A stretch of DNA of 64,000 nucleotides from Scortum barcoo (Eukaryota; Chordata; Actinopteri; Centrarchiformes; Terapontidae): the NCBI GenBank assembly GCA_023238725.1, contig CM041553.1:14257001-14321000 (forward strand), read 5' to 3'. The position numbers and the translations under genes were made by a program. The notes under the pieces are model-generated. The model was not told the origin of the DNA and did not search any database. It saw nothing but the letters and a program-made list of their open reading frames with translations. This document shows, one piece after another, positions 25,424 through 36,600 of the stretch. The number at the start of each line of letters is the position of its first letter. Position 1 is the first letter of the stretch.

Positions 25424-25438
25424 GCTGCCCTCTGCTGA
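25424..25438 (-). promoter_or_regulatory. CTCF-like motif, reverse orientation, between hemgn and trmo
   Basis: The - strand reads TCAGCAGAGGGCAGC, 14 of 15 positions of the CTCF core consensus. It faces the forward motif at 20643-20657 across hemgn. Motif match only. Confidence 0.45.
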
Positions 25439-25598
25439 CAGAAAACCTGCAGTCACCTCGAACACATTTATCAACGACTCCTCAAACATTCATGCGTCAA
25501 GGTGCGTTTTCTACCCACGTTTACGTGACAGTCCACAACAAACTAAAGATAAGACAAATCTGCATCACAGCAGCGCCGCTCAGATGCTCTTTATGTCG

Positions 25599-25665
25599 TC
25601 ACGTGAAACACTCCTGGCCGCAAACAGGAAGTCAGAGGAGTGCTTCCGCGTTGAGGGACCACGTG
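25599..25665 (+). promoter_or_regulatory. trmo promoter: two CACGTG E-boxes and an ETS-like site
   Basis: A palindromic TCACGTGA lies at 25599-25606 and a second CACGTG at 25660-25665, with ACAGGAAGT (ETS-like) at 25624-25632 between them. The cluster ends 77 bp upstream of the trmo start codon. No TATA box is seen. Such motifs are typical of housekeeping promoters bound by USF/MYC/TFE factors; binding is inferred. Confidence 0.5.
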
Positions 25666-25741
25666 TTCAAGCGGTGTTAAGCCAAAAGCTTACAAGAAGA
25701 TTGATTCAGATCTGGTTTTTCTTTCCCTGTGTGTCAGCAAC

Positions 25742-28700
25742 ATGAGTCCTCCGTGTGACTGCTGCCGCGAACACATCGAGAAACTGAATCAGCAGGTTTC
25801 TGTGATGAGAAAAGAGATGAAGAACCTGAGGTATGTTCACCTGTGTCTTTGGAGACACCGCGGGTTTGTTTGGGTTTCTTTTTGACCTGTGCGCCACTGC
25901 TGCTCTCTACCAGGCAGATGTTGGACAGTGCCGCCAGAGCTCATCGCAAACACATAATCTCCATTCAGTCTGCTGTCACAAAGATGGGACCTGCTGGAGA
26001 CCAGGCACCTCCACCTCCACCACCACCGCCCACAGCAGCATCACCGCAGGCTGCACTAGAGCGAGGTACTTCCCATCAAACCACCCACAATAAAGATAAA
26101 CATGAACAAAGAATTTCCCCTTGATAAATATGTGACACCATAACAACATACTGAAGTGTTGCAATTCACAGTGCTGCATCACATAAGATTTAATTCATCC
26201 CAAAGGATCTTTTGTACAGTGTATGTTACAAAATAATGTGTTTTTTTTTTTAATCAGTAATTGATTTATCATATTGTCTTATTTATTTATTTTATTTAAT
26301 CGTATTAAAATGTCTTGTTTGGTCTGTTCAAAAGCCCAAGATCCAAATACATTAATTTTACAATTACAGTTAAATGATTAGTCATTTCAGTAGTAAAATA
26401 AAATGTGTATCATGGATATTCAGACAGCATCTAATGATTATGATTATTATGACTATTTCCATTATGATCAGTCAGTCATTTTCTCAATTAAGCGATAGGT
26501 TGTCTGGTCAGAAAATGGTGAAAAATGTTGATCACTGTTTCCCAAAGCTCAAGGTTAACGTCCTCAGATGTCTTATTTTGTCCTCAACCCAAAGATTTTC
26601 AGTTTACTGTCACAGAGGACTAAAGAAAGCAGAAAATTTTCACATTTGAGAATATAGACACTTTTCATGAAAAAAAAAAAAAAAAGGCTTAAATTGACTA
26701 ATCGATCATCAAAGGAGTTCTAGATTAATTTAATAACAGACAAGTAATTGATTAGTTGATTAGTCATTGGGCCCTAGAATGTAGGACCATATTTTTTATA
26801 TATACACAGTTCAGTTAAATAAGAGTAGGAAGTAAAAACCTCACATAAAGTACAACTGATGGTGGAGCACATGAATGAAGCTGCAGAGTTCTTGTTAATG
26901 TTATAAACTAAAAGCACAGTGTGCGTAACTGTGTGACCTTCCAGGAAGCATCCAGACGGTCCCGATTGGACACATCAGCTCGTGTTTCTCTGTGAAGAAC
27001 GGGACGCCCAGACAGCCCACCGTTTGTGGCCCCTCCAGGGCAGAGCTGCGCATCCAGCAGAGTGTGTTCAATAACCCCGAGCACGCTCTGGTGGGCCTCG
27101 AGCACTACTCCCATGTCTGGTAGGTGTTATTGCTAAAAAAAATGTTTAATCCTACTGACTCCCTGAATTTGCTGCTGTTGTTGGAATGGGCCTACGAATT
27201 TTATTTAATTTGCGTGCCTAGATTTAATTGCATCAAAACATAAATGAAAACATTTTCATTGAGACATTAGTGTTTTTTCCTTGCTTAAATGAGGGGTCCT
27301 TTCACCTGTCTAATATGAGCGTATTAAGCCTTTTGGGACTGGTGATGTGATTAAGTGCTGAATAAATTAATTTTATTTGACGCTTTTCAAGAAAAGTTCA
27401 GGAGCTTTCATTTTCTTCTGACAGAAGCAGCTCATGTTTTTGGTTGTGTGTGTATCTAGAGCTTGTGGAGTTATTTTTTCCCATTTTGCACAAGGACAGG
27501 TTCAACAAGCTGCACGCATGCAGACTTTCTGTGTCCACACTTTATTTCATCTGTGTGTGTTTGGTCTCTGCAGGATCATCTTTCTCTTTCACAAAAATGG
27601 GCAACTGAGCTACAAAGCCAAAGTGAAGCCTCCGAGACTTAACGGTCAGAGTATTGGTGTGTACTCAACACGCAGTCCGCACCGACCAAATGCTTTGGGC
27701 CTCACTCTAGCTAAACTTGATAAAATTGTAGGTGAGTTTCTTCAACCAAATGTGTTTTTAAATGGCTTATTGTGTGTTTGAGGGGACCTATGAACAGATT
27801 TAGCCAAATGTAAACACATTAACATTTTAAACTCTAATGCCAAACTACATTAATGTATAGAATATTCTTTACTTTTTTAAATGAAATATAAATGTTCAGC
27901 TGTCACATTTAAGCTCAGCAACAGGAATTCACTCCACTTGATAAAAACAAATGCCTTCCTTCCTTTGTTTCTAGGTGATACAATACATCTGTCAGACATT
28001 GACATGATTGATGGCACCCCGGTCCTGGACGTTAAACCCTACATCCCAGAGTACGACTCCCCCCACACCAGAATGAGCATGGAGCCTCATGATTCAAGCA
28101 CAGACCAACCACAGACTCCTAGTGTGTCACCAGATGAGACAGCAGATATATTAAACTTCCATAAAGACTCACAAACACATGTTCAGATGCACATAAAAAG
28201 ACAAAAAACTGATGATGATGACGACTCTGGAAATCTCCCCTCAAGAGGTATTCCAGCTGTAGATGCGTCCAGAGTCGGTGCTCAGTCTTCCCTCCAAAAT
28301 GTGCTGGAGGAGGTCAAAGCCTATGTGGCACAAGGTGACCTTTGCCAGCTGAGTTGTGAGAGCGAGGATCGAGTTTCAGAGGCTCCCAAAACCAAACCAC
28401 CGGAGTCCACCGTGGACCGCCCTGAGTATGGAGAGGAGGCCTACAGTACCGTCGCCGGCTGGATCAGAGAGCCTCCTGTCGGCAGTCTGGAGGTGCGTTT
28501 CACCCCTCATGCTGAGAGAGAATTGGCAGAATTCCTCCCCACACACCTGTCAGGTAAGCCTAACTCACAGTATGCATTATATGTTAATCAAGCCTGTTGT
28601 CACTCAGAGAAGAGGTGGGTTTTTTTTCCTCCAGAAGAGGGTGCTGTTGTGAACAAGATGAAGATAGTCGCTTAACAGAATTCTGCCACTGAAAAACAAA

Positions 28701-28956
28701 CAAACCTGAATGTCACACAGGATCTTCTGAGGGTGACAGACCCAGGTTCAAGTTCCTGCGCAGTTCAGAGGAAGCTGCCGCCGCCATCAGAGGGGTGCTG
28801 TCAGCAGACCCACGGTCAGTCTACAGGAGGACACGCTGCACGGACAGGCTCTTCTTCTTTACCCTGGACACGGCCGACATCACCTGCTGGTTTGGACGGG
28901 GCTTCGCTGAGGTGCTGCAGGTCCGACCTGTTGAGCGACACATCGCTTCAGTGTAA
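25742..28956 (+). CDS. trmo: tRNA (adenine(37)-N6)-methyltransferase (TrmO/TsaA family)
   Basis: Six coding exons, 25742-25830, 25914-26065, 26945-27119, 27574-27731, 27975-28553 and 28721-28956 (stop TAA), give 462 aa with consistent phase. Residues 1-50 are charged and probably coiled coil (CDCCREHIEKLNQQ), followed by a Pro-rich linker. From about residue 81 comes the TsaA/TrmO beta-barrel domain (QTVPIGHISSCF, ELRIQQSVFNN), including the SAM-site signature STRSPHRPNALGLTLAKL at 170-187. A poorly conserved insert of about 110 residues follows, then a C-terminal domain (VRFTPHAEREL, DPRSVYRRTRCTDRLFFFTL, CWFGRGFAEVLQV). The enzyme methylates t6A37 to m6t6A in tRNA-Ser(GCU) using S-adenosylmethionine. 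Length is near the mammalian protein (about 440 aa). Formerly C9orf156/NAP1. Downstream of hemgn on the same strand. Confidence 0.94.
26374..26776. repeat. Teleost interspersed repeat (MITE-like) in a trmo intron
   Basis: Contains GGTCAGAAAATGGTGAAAAA, TGTTTCCCAAAGCTCAAGGT, AACCCAAAGATTTTCAGTTT and a terminal GATTAGTTGATTAGTCATTG, all phrases of a common teleost non-autonomous element. An A-run at 26670-26685 is internal. Confidence 0.65.
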
Positions 28957-29155
28957 GAAACCCTTTCAGTGAAAACTTCAGAGACTCAGGAAAGACTTGT
29001 GTGCAGAGAAACAAAAACACATGCTGTTAAATGTTCCTCACCTCTGCATTTCCAGGTAATTTCTCAACTGACAAACCTGTATTTCAGTGTTGACTGATCA
29101 CTTTAACTTTGTTGAAATCAGAACTATGATAGATGACACACATTAAACTTTGTGA

Positions 29156-29161
29156 AATAAA
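29156..29161 (+). terminator. trmo polyadenylation signal
   Basis: AATAAA 200 nt downstream of the trmo stop codon. Confidence 0.65.
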
Positions 29162-29423
29162 AGATATTTGAAACATAGATGCTTTTTTTTGGTCTTTTGT
29201 CTTTTCCTCGCTGTTGCTGACAGGAAGCTATGATGGTACAAAATGTTAGATACTGAAGATTTAATTTTATGCTTACTCAAATGAATAATCATGCATTAGT
29301 GTTGCTTCTCCTTTTGTTGCTTCTTATAATGTATTACTGTTATAACTCCCCACAGCAGCAGGGACAGTAAATCACCTCCCAGCTATAGCCTTGCAGTGTG
29401 TGTTTTGAGTCAGAGGGTGGAAG

Positions 29424-29426
<3 letters not shown>

Positions 29427-29491
<65 letters not shown>

Positions 29492-29520
29492 TGTGTGTGT
29501 GTGTGTGTGTGTGAGAGTGT
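29427..29520. repeat. (GT)n microsatellite
   Basis: About 45 GT units with two GA interruptions, directly beside the Tc1 fossil. Confidence 0.95.
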
Positions 29521-29539
29521 GTTAATAGGGAAGGTTATA

Positions 29540-29838
29540 TAATATAATAAATTCAAAAGTGGCTGAAACACTGGCTAATTTGAGGCATAAACCATAGATG
29601 TTCAGCTGGGTTGGGAACTGGTCACTATGCAGCCCAAATGATTCACATTTTTCATCCACATCAAACCATTCAGTGACCCCTCGTCCTCTATCGATGGAGT
29701 CAATGTCATCCTGGAAGAGCTCACTCCCATCAAGATACAAAAGGTTCATCATAGGATAAAAGTCATCACTTATAACAACTTTGTATTGATTTGCAGTGAT
29801 CCTTCTCTCTAAGGGGACAAATGGACCAAGCCAGCAAA
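29540..29838 (-). pseudogene. Decayed Tc1-like transposase fragment
   Basis: On the - strand the translation reads PLERRITANQYKVVISDDFY, then LYLDGSELFQDD and RGRGVTEWFDVDE. This is the region around the second catalytic Asp of Tc1/mariner DDE transposases (family pattern: ITANQYKV.LSD...LFQDD). Downstream similarity fades after an altered SDQFPTQLN stretch where a conserved PDLNP would be expected. Neither the DNA-binding domain nor the inverted repeats are recognisable. It is a short, dead fragment between trmo and spag5. Confidence 0.7.
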
Positions 29839-30091
29839 GCAAAGTTGTCACCGGATCCCCTCGCTGCAGGGGTCAAAGGATTCGGGTTCAGGTTTCTTTT
29901 TAATTTGTCACCCGTTTGTATATAATACTCTAGATACCTACAAGGCAACATGGGAGAAATTTGTAGATTATAAATGGCAAAGAAAACGCCCTGGAGCAGT
30001 GCCATTAGCCTCCTGGTGGGGGCAGCAGTCTGTGAAAGTATGCGGTACATTCTCCCATTGTGTCACATAACCACCGAAGAAGAGAAATGGA

Positions 30092-30225
30092 CCAATAGGA
30101 GAGCAGACATTTGTGTTTTGAATGAAACGCGGTTGACGGCAGCTCAACGCTTCGTCTGTTTGTTTACTCTGTTCAAGTCACTTTTACAACTTTGGTTAGT
30201 AAAGCTGGCTGTCAGAAGCTGGAAG
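30092..30225 (+). promoter_or_regulatory. spag5 promoter (CCAAT + CHR) and probable non-coding first exon
   Basis: CCAAT at 30092-30096 and TTTGAA at 30117-30122 resemble the NF-Y plus CHR arrangement of mitotic gene promoters. Downstream, GCTGGAAG is followed by GTAATG at 30226, a plausible donor for a 5'-UTR exon joining the acceptor ATGTGCAG (30631-30638) just before the start codon exon. The transcription start is not determined. Confidence 0.45.
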
Positions 30226-30658
30226 GTAATGTGCTTTTACGTGATTTCATGGGTTGCTGCCTCACGTCGTCCGTAGTTTGGTTAGCTAAGCATGTTTTAT
30301 CTGCCGCTGTGAAGTCAGTTCAAACTGACTTGAGTTAACGTAACTTGGTTATCTAACGACCTCAGTAACTTGTTTTTCAAGCCCTCGCCTTTACTAGTTT
30401 TATCCAGACTCACTGTGCGATAATTTACTTAAGTTTGTTTACTTATTAATAATATTAGTAAGCTCACGTCTAGCTACCTGCCTGTACACGATATGTAACT
30501 TAATGTCAGTAGCTTCTTGACTGATGAGCTCATGTGATTTATCTCTAGAAACTGGCTTAATGTTCGTGTCCACAAAGCAGCTTAATCAACAGTTTTATCA
30601 AACATTTTTAATAGGATATAATGTGTCTTTATGTGCAGTTTCCGAGCACTCCAGAGAA

Positions 30659-33600
30659 ATGTCCTCCAGGCAGTCGGGCTCCAATGGGGAAGGCTTGGTA
30701 AGACTTTTGTCCTCTGAACACAATATATGTTGAGTTTAATCATGACTGAACAAGTGAATAATATATTCTTCCGATATACCTCTGTTAATGTTAGCCTTCA
30801 AGCAGATGTGGAGAGCGTACTCCTCTGAGGAGTCTTGAGAATGAAATGCTGCATCAGTCATCTCCATCATTGATGTTCAGATCAAAATCACTGCTCACTG
30901 CTGATGTTATGAAGCCAACAAAGGTGCGTTCACATTAATATCTGGAAATGCTGCTGTTGTCTTCAGTGTCTTTGTGAGTTTTTCTTACCCATGATTCATT
31001 CCCATCAACAGGGTGATGATCCTCTCTCTGATCCAGACCACCACTTGCAGTCTCCTCCATCCACCAAAGTGATACAAACCAATTCTTCCAGTATTGATTT
31101 GACCACTACTGAGGCAGCTTGTGGACTCGGAGATGTAACATTTAAATCCTTCATCTGTCCTGGTGGGGAGGTTGAGATTACAGGATCATCGGTGTGTGCA
31201 GAAGAGAGTATTATTTTGCCCAAAGATCAGTCTGTGAAAAACACTCATGAGATAGAAGATACAGGTCATCTTGGAGAGTGTAATTCTTCAGTCATGCAGT
31301 GACCACACCGAACACCCCTATTACAACCCTGAGATGAAAGATGCTTCCTTGGTTGACGCCGTATGTTTTACTACGCCAGCCTCAGGAAACTTGGATGATA
31401 AACCTGACACACGAATTGTCACTTGGAAATCCTTTTCATGTGATGGTGGTGAGGTGGAAGTTTCTGATGTCACTAGACCACAAAATGAAACCATTCCTCT
31501 GCCTGATGAGCAGCTTGGTGAACCTTTACAAGACACCAGCGTAAATTTAACAAATATCTCTGACTGTGGCCAACTGTGTGATGCAAAACATGCAGATCAT
31601 CTCTACTGTAGCAGTGAGAACAGTGTTCATGTCATCTCCGCCTCCTCTGAAACCTCAAGTGGGTCTGAAAAGGCTGCTAACGGGCTGAGTGATGTAACCT
31701 TGAAATCATTTCACTGCACTGGAGGAGAGATTGAAATTTCAGATGACATCAAACTTACAGAGGAGACTGTTCCTCCACTGGCTGACTTAACTACAACCTG
31801 CAGTGAGTCGCACAATTATGGTATTGATCCTAGCATGTTAGCTAATGAAGATGTGCTATACAGTGATTCTCATTTTGATCACCCATACTGTAATATTGAA
31901 AATGAGCCATCAACCACGAGTGCCAACATCCCAGTTTCCCTGGAAGTATTACCACTTAACCTTGATGCTGTGGATGAAGTTCAGCAGGTAAGCTTGGTGG
32001 TACCTGATAGTCAGACTGACAGACAAGAGGGTGTTACATGTGGCTCTTTCATCAGTGGCAGGAGTGAGGTTGAAGTATCAAGTGGCTCTCGGTTGTCTCA
32101 GACAACTTCCCCTCTGCCTGACGACAAGGCTGTGATCTGCCAGCCTCTGGATGACAACAGTGTATCTACTTCTGATACGCAGTATAAAGCCAACAGCCAA
32201 GTGGAAAGTGATGAAGTTGTTGTAGATACTGACCCACCAGCTATTGGTACATCTTCACTGACCAGCACATCTTTAAATACACTAGATAATAAATCTGTTA
32301 ACAGTCAAATGCAAGAAACATCAAAAATGGACTCAACACATCCTGAGGACAGTTCAGTGCTTCATAGAACTGAGCCCTCTCTGTGTGACCCTCCTACAGC
32401 TTCGACAGAGACGACGACTCCTGTGGAAGTAAAGCTAGAACATTTATCTCAGCCTTACTTCAGCAACGGACCCCTTGAATCCAGCGAGACAAAAGACAGT
32501 GCTCTTGGTTCATCTGGAAATGGACCTGTTGTGTGCAACTCTGCGGAAAAACCTGTCGTAGAAAGCCTCCCTGATGTTTTCAAAGTGCTGTCAGAGTGTC
32601 CCTCAGTAGCATCAGCTTTGCAGTGTGGAATCCTCAGTCCTGTTGTTCGCAGAGCCTCTCTTTTCATGTTAAAGGCTTGTAAGGATCCTGCTGCAGACCA
32701 GTTTTTGGCTGACGATTCTCTTCTCGAAGGTGAAAAGAGCTTTATGGCTCCTGCTAATGTGGACCCTGCCGGGTTATGGGCAGAGCACCTGGAGAGCCCC
32801 ATGCCTCGTCCCCTGTTTAACTCAACAGCACTTAGTTGCAAGCCCCAACCAGGCTTAGCCACTGAGCCGGTCGAAGATGTGGGTGTAAAGCCTTGTGCAG
32901 TGCCTCAGTCTGAAGTGGAGAAGCCTGCCCTGGATATCCCTTTTATTCCAGATGGTCCCCTTCAGCAGCAGCTTCGGCAGATGGCAGAGTTCCTCTTCTT
33001 AGCATCGGGAAAGATGGGTCCCACTGCCGTCTCTGCTCCTGCTGCGCCTCCTGCTGCTGTCACCGTCCCATTGGTGAGAGCTACCCCTGCTGAATCTCAC
33101 AGTGTCTGCGTGGGCACCACTCCTATGAAATGCGTAGACCACAGCATCAACACATCTGGCCAGTTTGAGAGAAAGAGAGATTTCTCTGTGGTTGATTCCT
33201 GCACTCTGACTGACCCTCTCCTCTGGAAGTAAGCGTTGCCGCCTGATTAGTTATTTAATAAAACTTAGGATTTGTGCTTTCTGTGGTTTCTCTGCCTGCC
33301 TTTCACTGTTTCCCTCTGTTGATTTTCCCTCAGTGTGCCACCAGGCAGCCTTGAGTCTCTCCCCAGAGAAGAGCTGGAGCAGAGGTTAAGGTCCAGCATG
33401 ATCATGGTGGAGGCTCTAGTGCAGCAGTTGGCTGCAGCCCGAACACATGGGTTTCCTCCTGCAGGCCCTGCGCCTTCAGACCTCAGGGAAAAACTTGTGC
33501 AGACAGACCACACTGAACTTAGTCAGGTAAGGATGCATTTACACATCTTTTAAGCAACTCACAGCGGGAGATTTTAAGTATTTACTGTTTATACTGTTTT

Positions 33601-36600
33601 AGATTAAATTCTTTTACTATGATGACATCCTTTATTTTAATTAGGCTACAAATTCTGTTTTAACATATTAATATTTGTTTTGTATTTTATGTAGACTACA
33701 ATGTACAGAGACCTATATTTGGAGGCTCTGAGCAGGATTGGTGAGTTGGAGGCAGATGGAGATTCCCTACAGACCCTCATTCAGTGTATGCAAGACATGA
33801 GAGTCACAATGGTAAGACACAACAATGACACAACATATGTTATATGTTAAGTTGTTTAAATTTTATAGATAAAAGACTCTGGCATGAAACTCTGTTTAAG
33901 GACTTCTTGTTCCAGGACATTCATATTTTGCATTATAGTTTTAGTTGCTTTGGCACACCTGATTTTTTTCTTTAGTAGTAAAATATGATTATTTGTCCCA
34001 ACAGACATCTTTGAGTTGTGACACAGATGCTGCTCTTTCCAACATGAAGCAAATAGAAGACGTTGTCAGAGAGGACCATCAGAGCCTTGTTTCACATGTA
34101 TGTACATATTGTTTACATGTAACATGTCTTTCACATTTTTCCCATCTGACAGAAGCAAGACATGAGTTTGATGTGTATTTTTCTCTGCGTTGTTAAGTAC
34201 GGGCAAATGAAGTCTCTATTCAAGAAAACAAAGGAGATGCAGACAGTGATGATGCAGAAAGTCAAAGATGCTCTTCATCAAAGAGATGACATGAGGGTAC
34301 AGATGGAGGAGGCCTTCACAGCCAAGGAGGCAGTAAGTACAGTGACTCATTTACTAATTGTTAATGTGACCTTTGAAATTCAATGTAAACTGAGGCATTT
34401 AAACAAATACAATGAAATGAGAACAAAACTTACAGGCCTATGCTTTTTGCAACTTTTTCTTCAGTAGCATTAAGTGTGTGTGTGTTGGTCTGTTTCTAGG
34501 CCTTCAGTGCAATGACACAGCTGAGGACACACTGTGCCACAGAAATCTCAGAGCTGGAGAGGAATGTGGGGTCACAGCAAGACCTGTTAGCTGCCATAAA
34601 CCAGACTTACCCAGAACAGGTACAGAGAACAGACATAAACAATCAGCTCTATCTTTTTTTTTTTTTTTTTATCAGAATGTGTTTAATTTCTCCTTTTTCG
34701 CCTCTACTAATGCAGGTTGCATTAAACCAGGCCTACACTGAAATGCTGAATTCTGCTACTGAAGTTTTGTCCACAACCATGGAGGAACAATCTAGTTTGA
34801 TGGAAGAAGTATGTTCTGTTTATTTATTTAGAAGAGATTGAAATAAGCACTGCAACAAAAACTACAAACTACAAAAGATGAGATAAGCAGAATATATATT
34901 ACAGTACTAACATCAACATCCATAGTGCTTTGTTTTAAACCACTTTGTTTAATATGAAGTTTGACAGTTTTGATTATACTCCCTTATACGGTGTTTAAAT
35001 AATGATAACATTTATACATTTGTTTCAGATACAGTACTGCTTTTAAAACTGACAGTCTTGCGTGAACATCCTTTCACAGCTCTGCACAGTCAGAGGCCTT
35101 CTGCAGAAAACCGCTCCCATTCTTCTGAAGCTGAACGAGAAGGCAGCCTCTGCTTTGAGAGAGAGGGACGAACACATCTCGGCAAGAGACCGAGCTATTG
35201 AAGAGAGAGAGCAGGTCCGATGATTTAATTTGGATGCTCATTCCCCTGCAGCTCTCTCTACTCGTCTTTTATAAGAATGATGATGGCTTCAAATCACGAA
35301 GATGATTATTATGTTTTTATTTAATTGAACTTGTACTCAACAGATTGAAGAAGAATGCAGCCAAGCTAATTTAAATCTCCAAACTGCAAGAGACCAAATT
35401 AGTGATTTAAATCTGCAAGTGACAATTCTGACCTCAGGTAAAAAACTAACTGATATATTATATTTAACTTGCTTTGGTTATTTCATTTATTCTCTTTTTA
35501 AACAGTTGTATAAATAAATGTTTGTTTTTTTCTTTTTATCAGCTGATAAAAACGATAATAGATCTTTCTTTTCTTTCTTTCTTTTGAAATGTCAGAGATG
35601 GGTGTGCTGCGTCAGAAGCTGACAGAAAGAGAAGAAGAGAGGGGTCAGCTGGAGAGGAAGGTGACGGAGCTGTCCGCCACCGTTTCCTCCACTTTGGCCT
35701 CCTACACCTTCCTGGAGCAGGCCCTCGCTGCTGAGACTACAAAGTGCGACCTTCCACAATATATGTTGATTGCTTGCATGTGCTTAGGAATATAAACAGG
35801 AACAGACAGAACATGCAGGAGCTAAAAAGTGTTGTCTTTTCAGGTTGCAGCAGTCGTGGAAGGACATCCAGCTAGCAAAGGACAGAGCAAATGAGTGAGT
35901 GGTGACAATGATTTTGTCTTATTATATTCTTATTAAAAAAAAAACATTTCAGGTTGACACGAAATTTTCAGCAAAAACACAGTGATGACAGTGAAGAGTT
36001 TAAAACACTTGCCACACTTCCACAAATGCTGCCTGGAAAACTGAAACTAATGCCCACCGCCTGCATCTTTTTGTGTGTGCAGGTTGGAGACATCACTGAG
36101 TCAGTCGGAGCAGCGGGAGTGTGAGTTAAGTCGGGCTCTGGCTCAAAGCGAGGAGCGGCTCAGTCAGCTGCAGGCCCTCTCACAATCCCAGAACGTGCAG
36201 ATCCAGCAGCTGCAGGACGTTTGCACACAACTCAGCGGTGTTCGGGAGATGAACGAGGTTAGCTTTCAAAGTGTATATGCCTTACACTTGCAGTACTTCA
36301 TGACTTGGAATGCTTCTGTGATTTTACACCCTCTTATTGCCAATATTGTCCTCGCAACATGATTTACATTTCTTTACCCAGTGTCCCTGTAGCCTGGTTC
36401 TCACTTTTGACAAGAAGCAGAGTTTCCTTGCCAACAAACTTGAATTCAAGCTTTTGTTGCAAGCATTTAAAAAATATTTAGAATTAATTTTCTGTTTTGA
36501 TTTGTGCAATGGAGCTGTAAGCTGTCCTGATGTGTAAAATATCCATGTAAGACATACAGTAATATGTTGTCATCAGATTAATAGTCTGTTGTCTTTAGGA

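Noticed and set aside
28554..28675. In-frame continuation of trmo exon 5
   Set aside because: It reads through a strong donor (GTAAGC). The conserved C-terminal domain resumes only after the acceptor at 28720, so this is intron unless retained.
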